The translations under genes were made by a program, and so were the position numbers. A DNA stretch of 64,000 nt from Morchella semilibera (Eukaryota; Ascomycota; Pezizomycetes; Pezizales; Morchellaceae): assembly GCA_009192285.1 (NCBI GenBank), contig WBVU01000004.1:2936001-3000000 (forward strand), written 5' to 3'. The notes beneath the pieces were generated by a model that ran no database searches, was not told the DNA's origin, and worked only from the letters and a program-made list of their open reading frames with translations. Below are positions 43,835 through 53,378 of the stretch, one piece after another (the stretch's first letter is position 1; the number at the start of each line of letters is the position of its first letter).

Positions 43835-44466
43835 TGTCCCGGCGTCTTGGCATCTGTCCCGACAGTCCGGTGGTGATACCTGGTTATGATTGTTGTGGTA
43901 ATGTTAAGCGAGAGCGGGGAATGCGAGTTGGAGGTTGTCGTCATTAGGTTCTAGGAGGTTCGATGGCGTGATGGATTGGTAATAAAGAATAGCGGAGATG
44001 GTGGGGAGGATTACGAGGTGTGGTAGCGACGGGTTTCTATGGGGTTCTATGAGCGAGAGTGTGAGTCATGGCGGGCCAGGGGAGGAGGTGTGTTAAATAG
44101 CGGGGATAGATGTTTTCCTTAGTTCTTTCTTTCTTTTCTCTCTGTCTCGTCTTCCTGTTATCTCAGTACATAGGAATTTACTCCTACTTCCAAAGCCATA
44201 GCCTCTCGTATCACAGACTCGATCCTCTGACAAGGGGAAGCCCATAGTACTCCTCATCGTTCTCGTTGAGGTCCATCTGGTCCTCACCTTCCCTGCTCTG
44301 TGCTCTTGTGCCCTTGCCCTTGCCTTTGCCTTCGCCGGTGTCTGTGCTTGTGCCTGCCCGGTGTTGCCTTTGTCTTCGTCGGTCTCCTAGTCCTCCGACT
44401 GTGCTCCTCGGGTTCTTCTGCGTCATCATTGTCATCTTCTTCTTTGCGTCAGGTTACCCCGTCACA
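43835..44466 (+). repeat. 3' LTR-A of Gypsy-1
   Basis: The copy is 632 bp, TGTCCCGGCG to CCGTCACA, directly after the chromodomain region. It links LTR-A to this Gypsy family. Confidence 0.85.
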
Positions 44467-44750
44467 ATTTGTAATATAATTAGAGAAGATGGTTGGGGGG
44501 AATAAGAGATGTAGTTGCGATGGGTTTCTATGGGTTTTTATGGATGTAGGTATGAGTCATAGTAGACTGGCGAGGGGGGGTGTTAAATAGCATGGGGAGA
44601 CTTTTCCTTTAGTTTCTTTCTTTCTTTTCTCTCTGTCTCGTCTTCCTGTTATCTCGATACATAGGAATATACTTCTATCTCCAAGCCATAATTCCTCTCC
44701 TCAGTAGCGAAGAAATCCATAGTACTTTTCATCTTTCTCGTTTGGTTCCA

Positions 44751-44887
44751 CATCAGCAAGACTTCATTTGTCTCCTGATGTCTCCTGAGCCTCAGGAGAC
44801 TCAAAAAATATCCAGGAGTCTCAAGAGACTCTCAGGAGACCTGGGAGACTGCTGGGAGACTGCAGTCACAAGTTGAGTTTGCTGATT
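44751..44887 (+). mobile_element. CATCAGCAA MITE, 137 bp, TSD CA
   Basis: CATCAGCAAGACTTC to GAGTTTGCTGATT, with CA at 44749-44750 and 44888-44889. The uninterrupted LTR-A target is GGTCCATCCGG. Confidence 0.9.
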
Positions 44888-44948
44888 CATCCGGTCCTCA
44901 CTCCCCCTGCCATATGTTTCTTTTGCCTCTGCCCTTTCCCTTGACCCC

Positions 44949-45579
44949 TGTGATGGAGTGGTCAGGTGCAATGTTACAGATGACGATAATGATGCAAGAG
45001 AGCTTGAAGAGTACAGCAAGTACAACGAGAACACTAACGAGGAAGAGAAGAGAGCCAGGCAGGTGCAAACGCAGGCACTGGCAAGGGCAAAAGAAAGGGC
45101 AGAGGCAGAGGGCGCAAAACTAGGTAGGGAAAGTGAGGACCAAGTAGGGCCCGAAGCGAGGATCAAAGAAGTTATGAGATTCCCTTTTGCAAAGGCGAGT
45201 TTGGAGGCAGAAAACTATAGTTCATTGGATAGGAGTATATTTTTATATACTGAGATAACAGGAATACTAGACAGAGAGAAAAGAAAGAAAAAACTAAAGG
45301 AAAAGTCTTCCTGCGCTATTTAGTCTCTCCTCTGACAGTCCATTATGATTCATACCTTCATCCATGGAATCCCATCAAAATCTCATTATTCCCACACTCC
45401 GTATTCCTCTCTACCATCTTCTCTACTACATTACAAATCCATCACACCATAGAATCCCATAGAACCCAATGATGACAACCTCCCCTTGTTACATCTCCTC
45501 CTCACTTAACATTCCTTTATTAGTTACAACGGTGCTTCGATTACCGAACGCTCATAATTGATGCTAAGACGCTGAGACA
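44949..45579 (-). repeat. LTR-A copy nested in another LTR-A
   Basis: TGTGATGGAGTGG to CGCTGAGACA, 631 bp and rather diverged. The flanks ACCCC and CCCTC are not a clean duplication. Confidence 0.7.
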
Positions 45580-45927
45580 CCCTCGCCGGTGTCTATGCTT
45601 GTACCTGCCCGGTTTTGCCCATGTCCTCATCAGTGTCTTTATTGTGCTGGCTGTGTTCCTCGAGTTCTTATACGTCATCATTGTATTCTGATACCTTACC
45701 TCCCGGTTACCCTGTCACAATACTCTACTCAACGTCCTCTCTTCCCTGAGTCCAATATCTTCTCCACCTCCTACTCAACTTCTCCTTCTATCTCCATAGG
45801 TGGAAAGCAGTTTGATAACTTGTGCAGGAGCGGGATCACTAATCGATGGCGATAATAAAGAGACATAGAAGACAGGATGTATCTTTACAGTGGATGGTAA
45901 ATCTAATTCATATGCATAGGGGCTCAC

Positions 45928-46842
45928 TATAACAGAGCCATACTAGTGGTTAGGAGAATAGTTCACACCGGGCCTGTTATGGGGTTAGAGCCATTGATAG
46001 AATCCAGTAGTTACAGTGAAAGGAAAGTATTTGTAGTGAGGACCGCAACCTGCTGCAAGTGTATCTACCTTCTGACCACTAGGGTAGAGACCTATTCATG
46101 GAAAGATAGGCTGACGAGTCTAGGCCTTGTCAGTGAATAGAGAACCAGCTACATCAGCAAGACTTCATTTATCCCTAAATATTTTCTGAGTCTCAGGAGA
46201 CTCAAAAAATATGCGGGATTCTCAGAAGACTTTAAGGAGACTCGGGAGACAGTTGAGAGACCTCAGTCACAAGTTGAGTTTGCTGATGTAGAGAAAGGTT
46301 TCTAAGTGCCTAGGCATGTACAGTATCTTTATCTGCAAGAATAACCCTGCTGTAAGCGGCAATGGTTATGTCTAGAAATAATCTACAATGGGTTACAGCT
46401 CGGCAGTCACCTTCGGTATATCATCTAAGCGGCAACTCATCTAATGTAGGCCTACAGCTGTGTGACAGTCGGGCTGTAGGTAATCCTTGAGCTTGGCCAA
46501 GAGTAGTTACTCTACTAGTAGCACCAGAAACACCCACTAACGCTTAGGGAGAAGCGGGGTAGGGCAGCAATTATTACCACTCCAAAACGGAGTTTTCACC
46601 AAAACCTAGTATGAGCTGTAGAAGCAGGAAATTGAGAGATTTGGAGTATAAGTACCCATTTCTATTTCCTTCCACTAGTTCTAGTTTTCTTCATCAAAAT
46701 CGATTGTAACAAGTGGAAATAGACTATTAAGATTATTCTAAATCTGGCAGGAAGAATATTTATTCTCCAAACCTAATTTCTATCTTCTACCGGCCCTCTT
46801 GCCTCCTACACTCTCGCTTATTAGAGGCAAAACCCAGTCACA
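45928..46842 (+). repeat. Solo LTR-B with nested MITE, TSD CTCAC
   Basis: TATAACAGAGCC to CCCAGTCACA, with exact CTCAC at 45923-45927 and 46843-46847. A TATA-like GAGTATAAGTACCC lies near 46645. It is about 778 bp without the MITE. Confidence 0.88.
46152..46288 (+). mobile_element. CATCAGCAA MITE, 137 bp, TSD TA
   Basis: CATCAGCAAGACTTC to GAGTTTGCTGATG, with TA at 46150-46151 and 46289-46290. The interior is more diverged than in other copies. Confidence 0.88.
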
Positions 46843-47092
46843 CTCACAACTCTTTTTACTAAATAGGGACGGATCTTTTTTCAATCCAGTTTTTTCGACA
46901 GGCGTTTTGTTTGTAACTTCTGAGTTGATAGCCACACTTTATCCCCAATAATGTAACACGGTGCAGGAGTACAATGTAAGTTGGCCATATCCTCTTGTAT
47001 TCTCTTACCCATAAATATTTTGTTTTGAGAAAAACAAACACATGTTTCATTTCTCTTGCCAATCCATTTTGTCCCAGCGTTTTAGCATCGGG

Positions 47093-48310
47093 TGTGACGG
47101 AATAACCCGACGCAAAGTAAAAGATCATAATGATGACGTAGAAGGACTCGAGGAGTACAGCCAGCACAACGAGGACACCGACGAGGACAGGGACAACACC
47201 GGTCAGACACAAGCACAGGCGCCGGCGAAAGCAAAGGCAAAAATAGAGGCAAAGGAGCACAGGGCAGGGAGAGTGAGGACCAGATGGATTTCAACAAGAA
47301 CGATGAGAGATACTATAGGTTTCTTCATAAGAGGACAGGGTCTTGGGTAGGAGGAGCTATGATTCTGAGAATAGGAGTATATTCCTATGTACCAAAATAA
47401 CAGGAAAACGAGACAGAGAGAAAAGAAAGAAAGACTTAAGAAAAACACCTATTTCTGCTATTTAACAGCTCTCCTCTATCAGTCCCCTGTGACTCATACA
47501 TCATGTGACGGGGCTCTGCCTCTACTAAACAAGAGTGTAGGAGACAAGAGGGCCGATAGAAGATAGAAATTAGGTTTAGAGAGTAAAGCTTCTTCTGGTA
47601 GACTTAGAATAATCTTAAAGTCTTCTTCCATTTGTTACAACTGATGATGAGGAAAATAGTAGAACAGGTGGGCGAAGATGGAGATGAGTACTTATACTCC
47701 AAATCTCTCTATTTCCTGCAGTCCACCGCTCTTACTAAGTTCCAGTGAAAACTCTGTTTTGGAGCGGAAATAATTCCTCTGCTACCCCGCTTCTCCCTAA
47801 GCGCTAGAGGGTGTTTTCGGTCCTAGAGTAAGCAACGTTAGCGAGAGTCAAGGATCACCTGCAGCCTGACTGTCACACCGCTCCGGGCCTGCATTAAATG
47901 AGTCTCCGCTCAGATGATCTACCCAAGGTAGCTACAGATCTGTAACTTATTATAGATTATCCCCGGGTATAGCCATTGCTGCCTGCAGGAGAACTATACT
48001 GAAAATGCCCGGCACTTAGAGATCCTTCTCCAGCCAGTCCTCTATTCACTGACAAGGCCTAGATTCGTCAGGCTATTCTTTCATGAATAGATCTCCACCT
48101 TAGCGGTCAGAAGCTAGGAACACTTGTAGCAGATTGCAGTACTCACTGCAGGTACCTTTCCTATCACTATAACTGCTAGAATCTATCAATAACCCTGAGC
48201 CTATAACAGGCCCTGTGAGAACTATTCTCCTAACTGTTGGTATGGCTCTGTTATGCATCAGTTCATAGAAACTGGTAGAAATCCGTCGCAACCACACCTC
48301 GTATTCCTCC
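47093..48310 (-). repeat. LTR-A split by LTR-B
   Basis: LTR-A starts TGTGACGGAATAACCC, is interrupted at 47503 and resumes at 48256-48310. There another LTR-A cuts it off. Confidence 0.75.
47504..48255 (-). repeat. Solo LTR-B, TSD CATCA
   Basis: A 752-bp LTR; on the minus strand it runs CATAACAGAGCC to CCCCGTCACA. CATCA is exact at 47499-47503 and 48256-48260. It is collinear with the copy at 45928. Confidence 0.88.
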
Positions 48311-48889
48311 TATGGCGGAGTAACTTGACGCAAAGTAGAAGATGATAATGATAACGCAGAGGAACTCGGAGAGTATAGCCAGCACGACGAGGACACCAAC
48401 GAAGACAATGGTAACACCGGGCAGGTACAAGCACAGGCACCGGCAAAGGCAAAGGCAAAGGCACAGAAGCGCAGGGCAGGGGGAGTGAGGACCGGATGGA
48501 CCTCAACGGGAATGATAAGAGATACTAAGGATTTCCTTCTGAGAGGATAGAATCTTGGGTAAGAGGGACTATGAGTTGAAGATAGGAGTACATTCCTATG
48601 TACCAAGATAACAGGAAAACGAGACAGAGAGAAAAGAAAGAAAGAACTAAGGAAAACATCAATACATGCTATTTAACACCTCTCCTCCACCAGTCTGCTA
48701 TGAGTCATGCATCAGCCGATAGAAATCAGTCGCAACCACACCTCGTATCCCTCCCCACTATCTCTGCTATTTACATTACTATTTAATAACGCCATTGAAC
48801 CTCCTAGAACTCAATGACAATACCCCCTCCTTAGCACACCCTTCCTCGCTTAACAATACTGTGTTAATCACAATAGCGCTTCAACTACC
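48311..48889 (-). repeat. LTR-A, truncated by Gypsy-2
   Basis: It starts TATGGCGGAGTAAC and stops about 40 bp before the expected CCGGGACA, where the 5' LTR of Gypsy-2 begins. The missing piece is not found on the far side of Gypsy-2. Confidence 0.7.
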
Positions 48890-49073
48890 TGTCCTGGCAT
48901 CTTGGCATCTGTCCCGACAGTTCGGTAGGCGATGCATGGTTGTGGTTGTCAGGGTAATGTTAAGCGAGGGTGGGGAGCGCAAGGTGGAGGTTGTCGTCAT
49001 TGAGTTCTGGGAGGTTCGATGGCGTGATGGATTGGTAATGTAGAATAGCGGAGATGGTGGGGAGGATTACGAG

Positions 49074-49713
49074 TGTCCCGGCGTCTTGGCATCTGTCCCG
49101 ACAGTTCGGTGGGCAGTGTACGGTTGTGGTTGTTGGGGAAATGTTAAGCGAGAGCAGGGAATGCGAGGTGGAGGGTGTCGTCATAGGTTTCTAGGAGGTT
49201 CGATGGCGTGATGGATTGGTAATGTAAATAGCGGAGATGGTGGGGAGGATTACGAGGTGTGGTAGCGACGGGTTTCTATGGGCTTCTGTGGATGATGATA
49301 TGTAGTCTTGGCGGACTGGTGGAGGAGGTATGTTAAATAGCGGGGATAGATGTTTTCCTTAGTTCTTTCTTTCTTTTCTCTCTGTCTCGTCTTCCTGTTA
49401 TCTCGGTACATAGGAATCTACTCCTATTTCTAAAGCCATAGTCTCTCGTACCAAAGACTCGATCCTCTGACAAGAGGAAACTCATAGTATCCCTCATCGT
49501 TCTCGTTGAGGTCCCTTCGGTCCTCACTTTCTCTGCTCTGTGCTCTTGTGTCCTTGACCTTGCTCTTACCTTTGTCTTCGCCGGTGCCTGTGCTTGTGCC
49601 GGCCTGGCGTTGTCCCTGTCTTCATCGGCCCCCTCGTCGAGTACACTGTGCTCCTCGAGTCCCTCTGCGTCATCATTGTCATCTTCTTCTTTGCGTCGGG
49701 TTACTCCGTCACA
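49074..49713 (+). repeat. Solo LTR-A nested in the Gypsy-2 5' LTR, TSD ACGAG
   Basis: The copy is 640 bp, TGTCCCGGCG to CCGTCACA, with exact ACGAG at 49069-49073 and 49714-49718. Confidence 0.93.
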
Positions 49714-49975
49714 ACGAGGTGTGGTAGCGACGGATTTCTATGCGGTTCTATGAGCGAGAGTGTGAGTCATAGCGGACTAGTGGAGGGGGTGTGTTAAATA
49801 GCGGGGATAGACGTTTTCCCTAGTTCTTTCTTTCTTTTCTCTCTGTCTCGTCTTCCTGTTATCTCAGTACATGGGAATCTACTCCTATTTCTAAGCCACA
49901 GCTCTTCGTACCAAAAACTCGGTCCTCACAAAGAAGGAAACCCATAGTATCTCTTATCGTTCTCGTTGAGGTCCA

Positions 49976-51316
49976 TGTGACGGAGTAACCCGACGTAAAG
50001 AAGAAGATGACAATGATGACGCAGTGTGACGGAGTAACCCGATGCAAAGAAGAAGATAACAATGATAACGCAGAAGGACCCGAGGAGCACAGCCGAATCG
50101 ACGAGGAGACCGACGAAGACAAAGGCAACACCGAGCAGGCACAAGCACAGGTACCGGCAAAGGCAAAGGCAAAGGCAAGGGCAAAGGCACAAGGACACAG
50201 GGCAGGGAAAGTGAGGACCAGATGGACCTCAACGAGAGCGATGGGAAGTACTATGGGCTTCCTCCTTTGTGAGGACCTGTCCCGGCGTCTTGGCAGTCGT
50301 CCCGACAGTCCGGTAGGCGATGCACGATTGTGGTTGTTGAGGTAATGATAAGCGAGAGTGGGGAGTACGAGGTGGAGGCTGTCGTCATTAGGTTCTAGGA
50401 GGTTCGATGGCGTGATGGATTGGTAATGTAGAATAGCGGAGATGGTGGGGAGGATTACGAGGTGTGGTAGCGACGGGTTTCTATGAGGTTCTATGAGCAA
50501 GAGTGTGAGTCATAGCGGACTAGTGGAGGGGGTGTGTTAAATAGCGGGGATAGATGTTTTCCTTAGTTCTTTCTTTCTTTCCTCTCTGTCTCGTCTTCCT
50601 GTTATCTCGGTACATAGGAATCTACTCCTATTTCTAAAGCCATAGCCTCTTGTACCAAAGCCTCGATCCTCTGACAAGAGGAAACTCATAGCATCCCTCA
50701 TCGTTCTCGTTGAGGTCCCTTCGGTCCTCACTCTCCCTGCTCTGTGCTCCCGTGCCCTTGCTCGTGCCTTTGTCTTCGCCGGTGCCTGAGCTTGTGCCTG
50801 CCCGGCGTTGTCCCTGTCTTCATCGGCCCCCTCGTCGAGTACACTGTGCTCCTCGAGTCCCTCTGCGTCATCATTGTCATCTTCTTCTTTGCGGCGGGTT
50901 ACTCCGTCACAGGACCGAGCTTTTAGTACGAAGAGCTATGGCTTAGAAATAGGAGTAGATTCCCATAAACTGAGATAACAGGAAGACGAGACAGAGAGAA
51001 AAGAAAGAAAGAACTAAGGAAAACGTCTATCCCCGCTATTTAACACACCTCCTCCACTAGTCCGCTATGACTCACCCTGTCACTCACAGAATCCCATAGA
51101 AATCCATCGCTACCACTAGAAATCCATCGTTACCACACCTCCTATTCCTCCACACCATCTTCGGCATTTACATTACCAATCCATCACGCCATCGAACCTC
51201 CTAGAAACCTATAACAACCTTCCTTAGCACATTCCTCCCTCGCTTAACTATTCCTAATCAATCACAACAGCGCTGCGACTACCAAATACTCGGGACCGAT
51301 GCCAAGACGCCGGGAC
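49976..51316 (-). repeat. Solo LTR-A nested in the Gypsy-2 5' LTR, TSD GTCCA
   Basis: TGTGACGG to CCGGGACA, with exact GTCCA at 49971-49975 and 51317-51321. Its first 49 bp occur twice in a row (49976-50024, then from 50025). It contains another LTR-A (50278-50911). Confidence 0.9.
50278..50911 (+). repeat. Solo LTR-A nested inside a nested LTR-A, TSD GGACC
   Basis: The copy is 634 bp, TGTCCCGGCG to CCGTCACA, with exact GGACC at 50273-50277 and 50912-50916. It is the third layer of insertion. TGAGTCA is at 50506-50512 and TTAAATAG at 50537-50544. Confidence 0.93.
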
Positions 51317-53241
51317 AGTCCATCTGGTTCTCACTCTCCCTGCACTGTGTCCTTGTGCCTTTGCCTTTGCCTTTGCCTTCACCGGTGCCTGTGTTTGTGC
51401 CTGCTCGGTGTTGCCTTTGTCTTTGTCGGTCTCCTCGTCGCTTCGGCTGTGCCCCTCGGGTCTTTCTGCGTCATCATTGTCATCCTCTTCTTTACATCGG
51501 GTTACTCCGTCACACTAAGACGAGACCACCCTTACTCGACTAGCACAGTCCGAGTTCCTCGCATCATAGTTTACCATGACCTCTTCAGCCACCAATGCAT
51601 TTGATTATCAAAAGCTCCATACGGACCTCGAAGGGTTCTTTGTCGCTCACCCTCAAGTGGACTCCGCCACAACGGAAGAAGCAAAACAAGCGTATGCCCT
51701 CCTTCAAAGAGCGTACAGAGGGGTCCAGCAATATGCGGTCGACATCACCACCCATCGCTCCGAAACTGAACAAGGCCGGGCCGAGTTCCACAAAGAAATT
51801 CAGGGACTACGGGCTAAGATTAAGAAGTTGCAAGAAGGAGTCTAAGGAGGTCTAGAGGAGCTCCACGACGGCTTAACCAAGCCATCTAAATTAGAGAAAC
51901 TCCCTGACTCGGAGAAATACCAGGGCGATCGCAAGACTCTCAGGACCTTCCAGAGGCAACTACAGATTAAGCTCACAGCCAACCTCGATTGTTTTCCTAC
52001 CTCGGCCCAACAATTGGCATATTCTATTTCTCGACTGCAGGGACCGGCGGCGGATCAATTTTTAGTTTATATCACGGATGAAGGAATCGCTCTTGACTCC
52101 ATGGCGGAGTTTTTTGAGATTTTGGATAATGCTTTTGGGGATCCAGACCGCGCCGCCACTGCCCCTCGTAATTTGAGGGAGATCAGGCAGCGCCAACGCA
52201 TCTTTTCTGAGTACTTTGCAGACTTTCAGCGATATGCTGCCGACTATGAGTTCAACGAGGCGGCTAAGATTGAATGTTTGTTGGAAGGACTTAACCAGGA
52301 CCTAATGGCCCTGATGATTCAGAATGAAACACCAACCACGATTAAGGACTGCGGGCTGCTCCTCCAATGTCTTGATAGCAAGCAACGGGCACTACAGGCC
52401 AGGATGGGGAGATTTCATTTTCAGATTCCAAGTGCTCTTGCTCCGCGTCCCTTTGCTCCTCGTCCTCCCGTTGCACCAGCAACATCCCCAGTCGTACGAG
52501 GACCACTCCAATCACCACCGAAGAGTGCTGCGCCATCGGCCCACCCTTCTTATACTCCTGGGGGAGCTGTCCCCATGGACTTGTCTAATAGTTATCATCG
52601 CCCGGACCCCAGAGAAAGGGAGGCACGTCGCGTGGAGAATCGTTGTTATTACTGCGGGGGGGTTGGATATTTGGTTAGAGACTGTAAGCTTTCGCCTTCG
52701 GGAAGTGCAGCACCGAGGATGAGGGGAGCATTGTTGGAAGCGAAGAAAGAAAAGAAGGAAAAGGAAGAGGATTTGTCGTTGGATGAGGAGGAGTTAAAAG
52801 ATTCGTCCCTGGCCTAAGCGGCATAGCCCAGGGACCTCCTAAAGTTTTTTCTAGGGTGTCTATTTCTACGTTTTCAGTATCAGAAGGGGACATGGATGGG
52901 AATCAATTGATTGTAGTTTGTTCTATTTTGCAAAATAAAAAATCTATTGTACCCACCTATGCCTTGATTGATACTGGAGCGTCGGGATATGCATTTATTG
53001 ATGAAGACTTTGTACGCCGCCATGAACTGAAGATGAAAAATTTGAGAACGGAGAGGGAGATTGATGTGATTGATTGAAGACCTATTGAATCAGGAAAGGT
53101 GACCAGAAAGATGACGTTGGGGCTGGAGATTAATGGACATGTTGAGGAATGCCCGTTTTTTGTTACAAAGCTGGAACACTACCCGATCGTGATAGGGATA
53201 CCTTGGATGAGGAGATATGGAATTCTTATTGATAGCGGAAG

Positions 53242-53378
53242 CATCAGCAAGACTTCATTTGTCTCCTGATGTCTCCTGAGCCTCAGGAGACTCAAAAAAT
53301 ATCCAGGAGTCTCAGGAGACTCTCAGGAGACTTGGGAGACTGTTGGGAGACTCCAGTCACAAGTTGAGTTTGCTGATG
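53242..53378 (+). mobile_element. CATCAGCAA MITE, 137 bp, TSD AG
   Basis: CATCAGCAAGACTTC to GAGTTTGCTGATG, with AG at 53240-53241 and 53379-53380. The same site in Gypsy-1 (near 39180) is empty, which fixes the boundaries. Confidence 0.92.

Larger units (their letters stand above)
38963..44466 (+). mobile_element. Gypsy-1: partial chromodomain Gypsy (chromovirus), broken
   Basis: Fossil Ty3/Gypsy element lacking its 5' LTR and gag. Recognisable parts in order are the end of the protease region, reverse transcriptase (about 39600-40860, split), RNase H (about 41150-41480), integrase with its zinc-binding and core regions (about 41900-43330), and a chromodomain (about 43620-43790). The 3' LTR-A is at 43835-44466, preceded by a purine-rich tract. 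Two LTR-A copies and one MITE are inserted in it. The coding region is broken by these insertions and a few further interruptions. It is close kin to Gypsy-2. Confidence 0.85.
44467..45719 (+). repeat. LTR-A fragment, split by a MITE and an LTR-A
   Basis: LTR-A pieces at 44467-44750, 44888-44948 and 45580-45719 (ending CCTGTCACA) together cover the later two thirds of one copy. Gypsy-1 abuts it on the left. Confidence 0.6.
45720..47092 (-). mobile_element. Gypsy-3: relict 3' part of a Gypsy element, broken
   Basis: Two pieces (45720-45922 and about 46848-47070) translate on the minus strand into the end of a Gypsy integrase and the linker before the chromodomain, diverged from Gypsy-1 and -2. 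An LTR-B lies between them. Only a small remnant is left and it is beyond coding. Confidence 0.6.
48890..51514 (+). repeat. 5' LTR of Gypsy-2, in three pieces
   Basis: Pieces 48890-49073, 49714-49975 and 51317-51514 add up to about 640 bp once the insertions and their duplicated bases are removed, matching the 3' LTR. Three solo LTR-A insertions account for the rest. Confidence 0.85.

Noticed and set aside
2467-53378. The MITEs considered as Tc1/mariner or pogo derivatives
   Set aside because: Several copies have TA on both sides, but most have CA, TC, TT, CC, CG or AG, and the ends do not match the Fot1 or Tc1 ends seen here.
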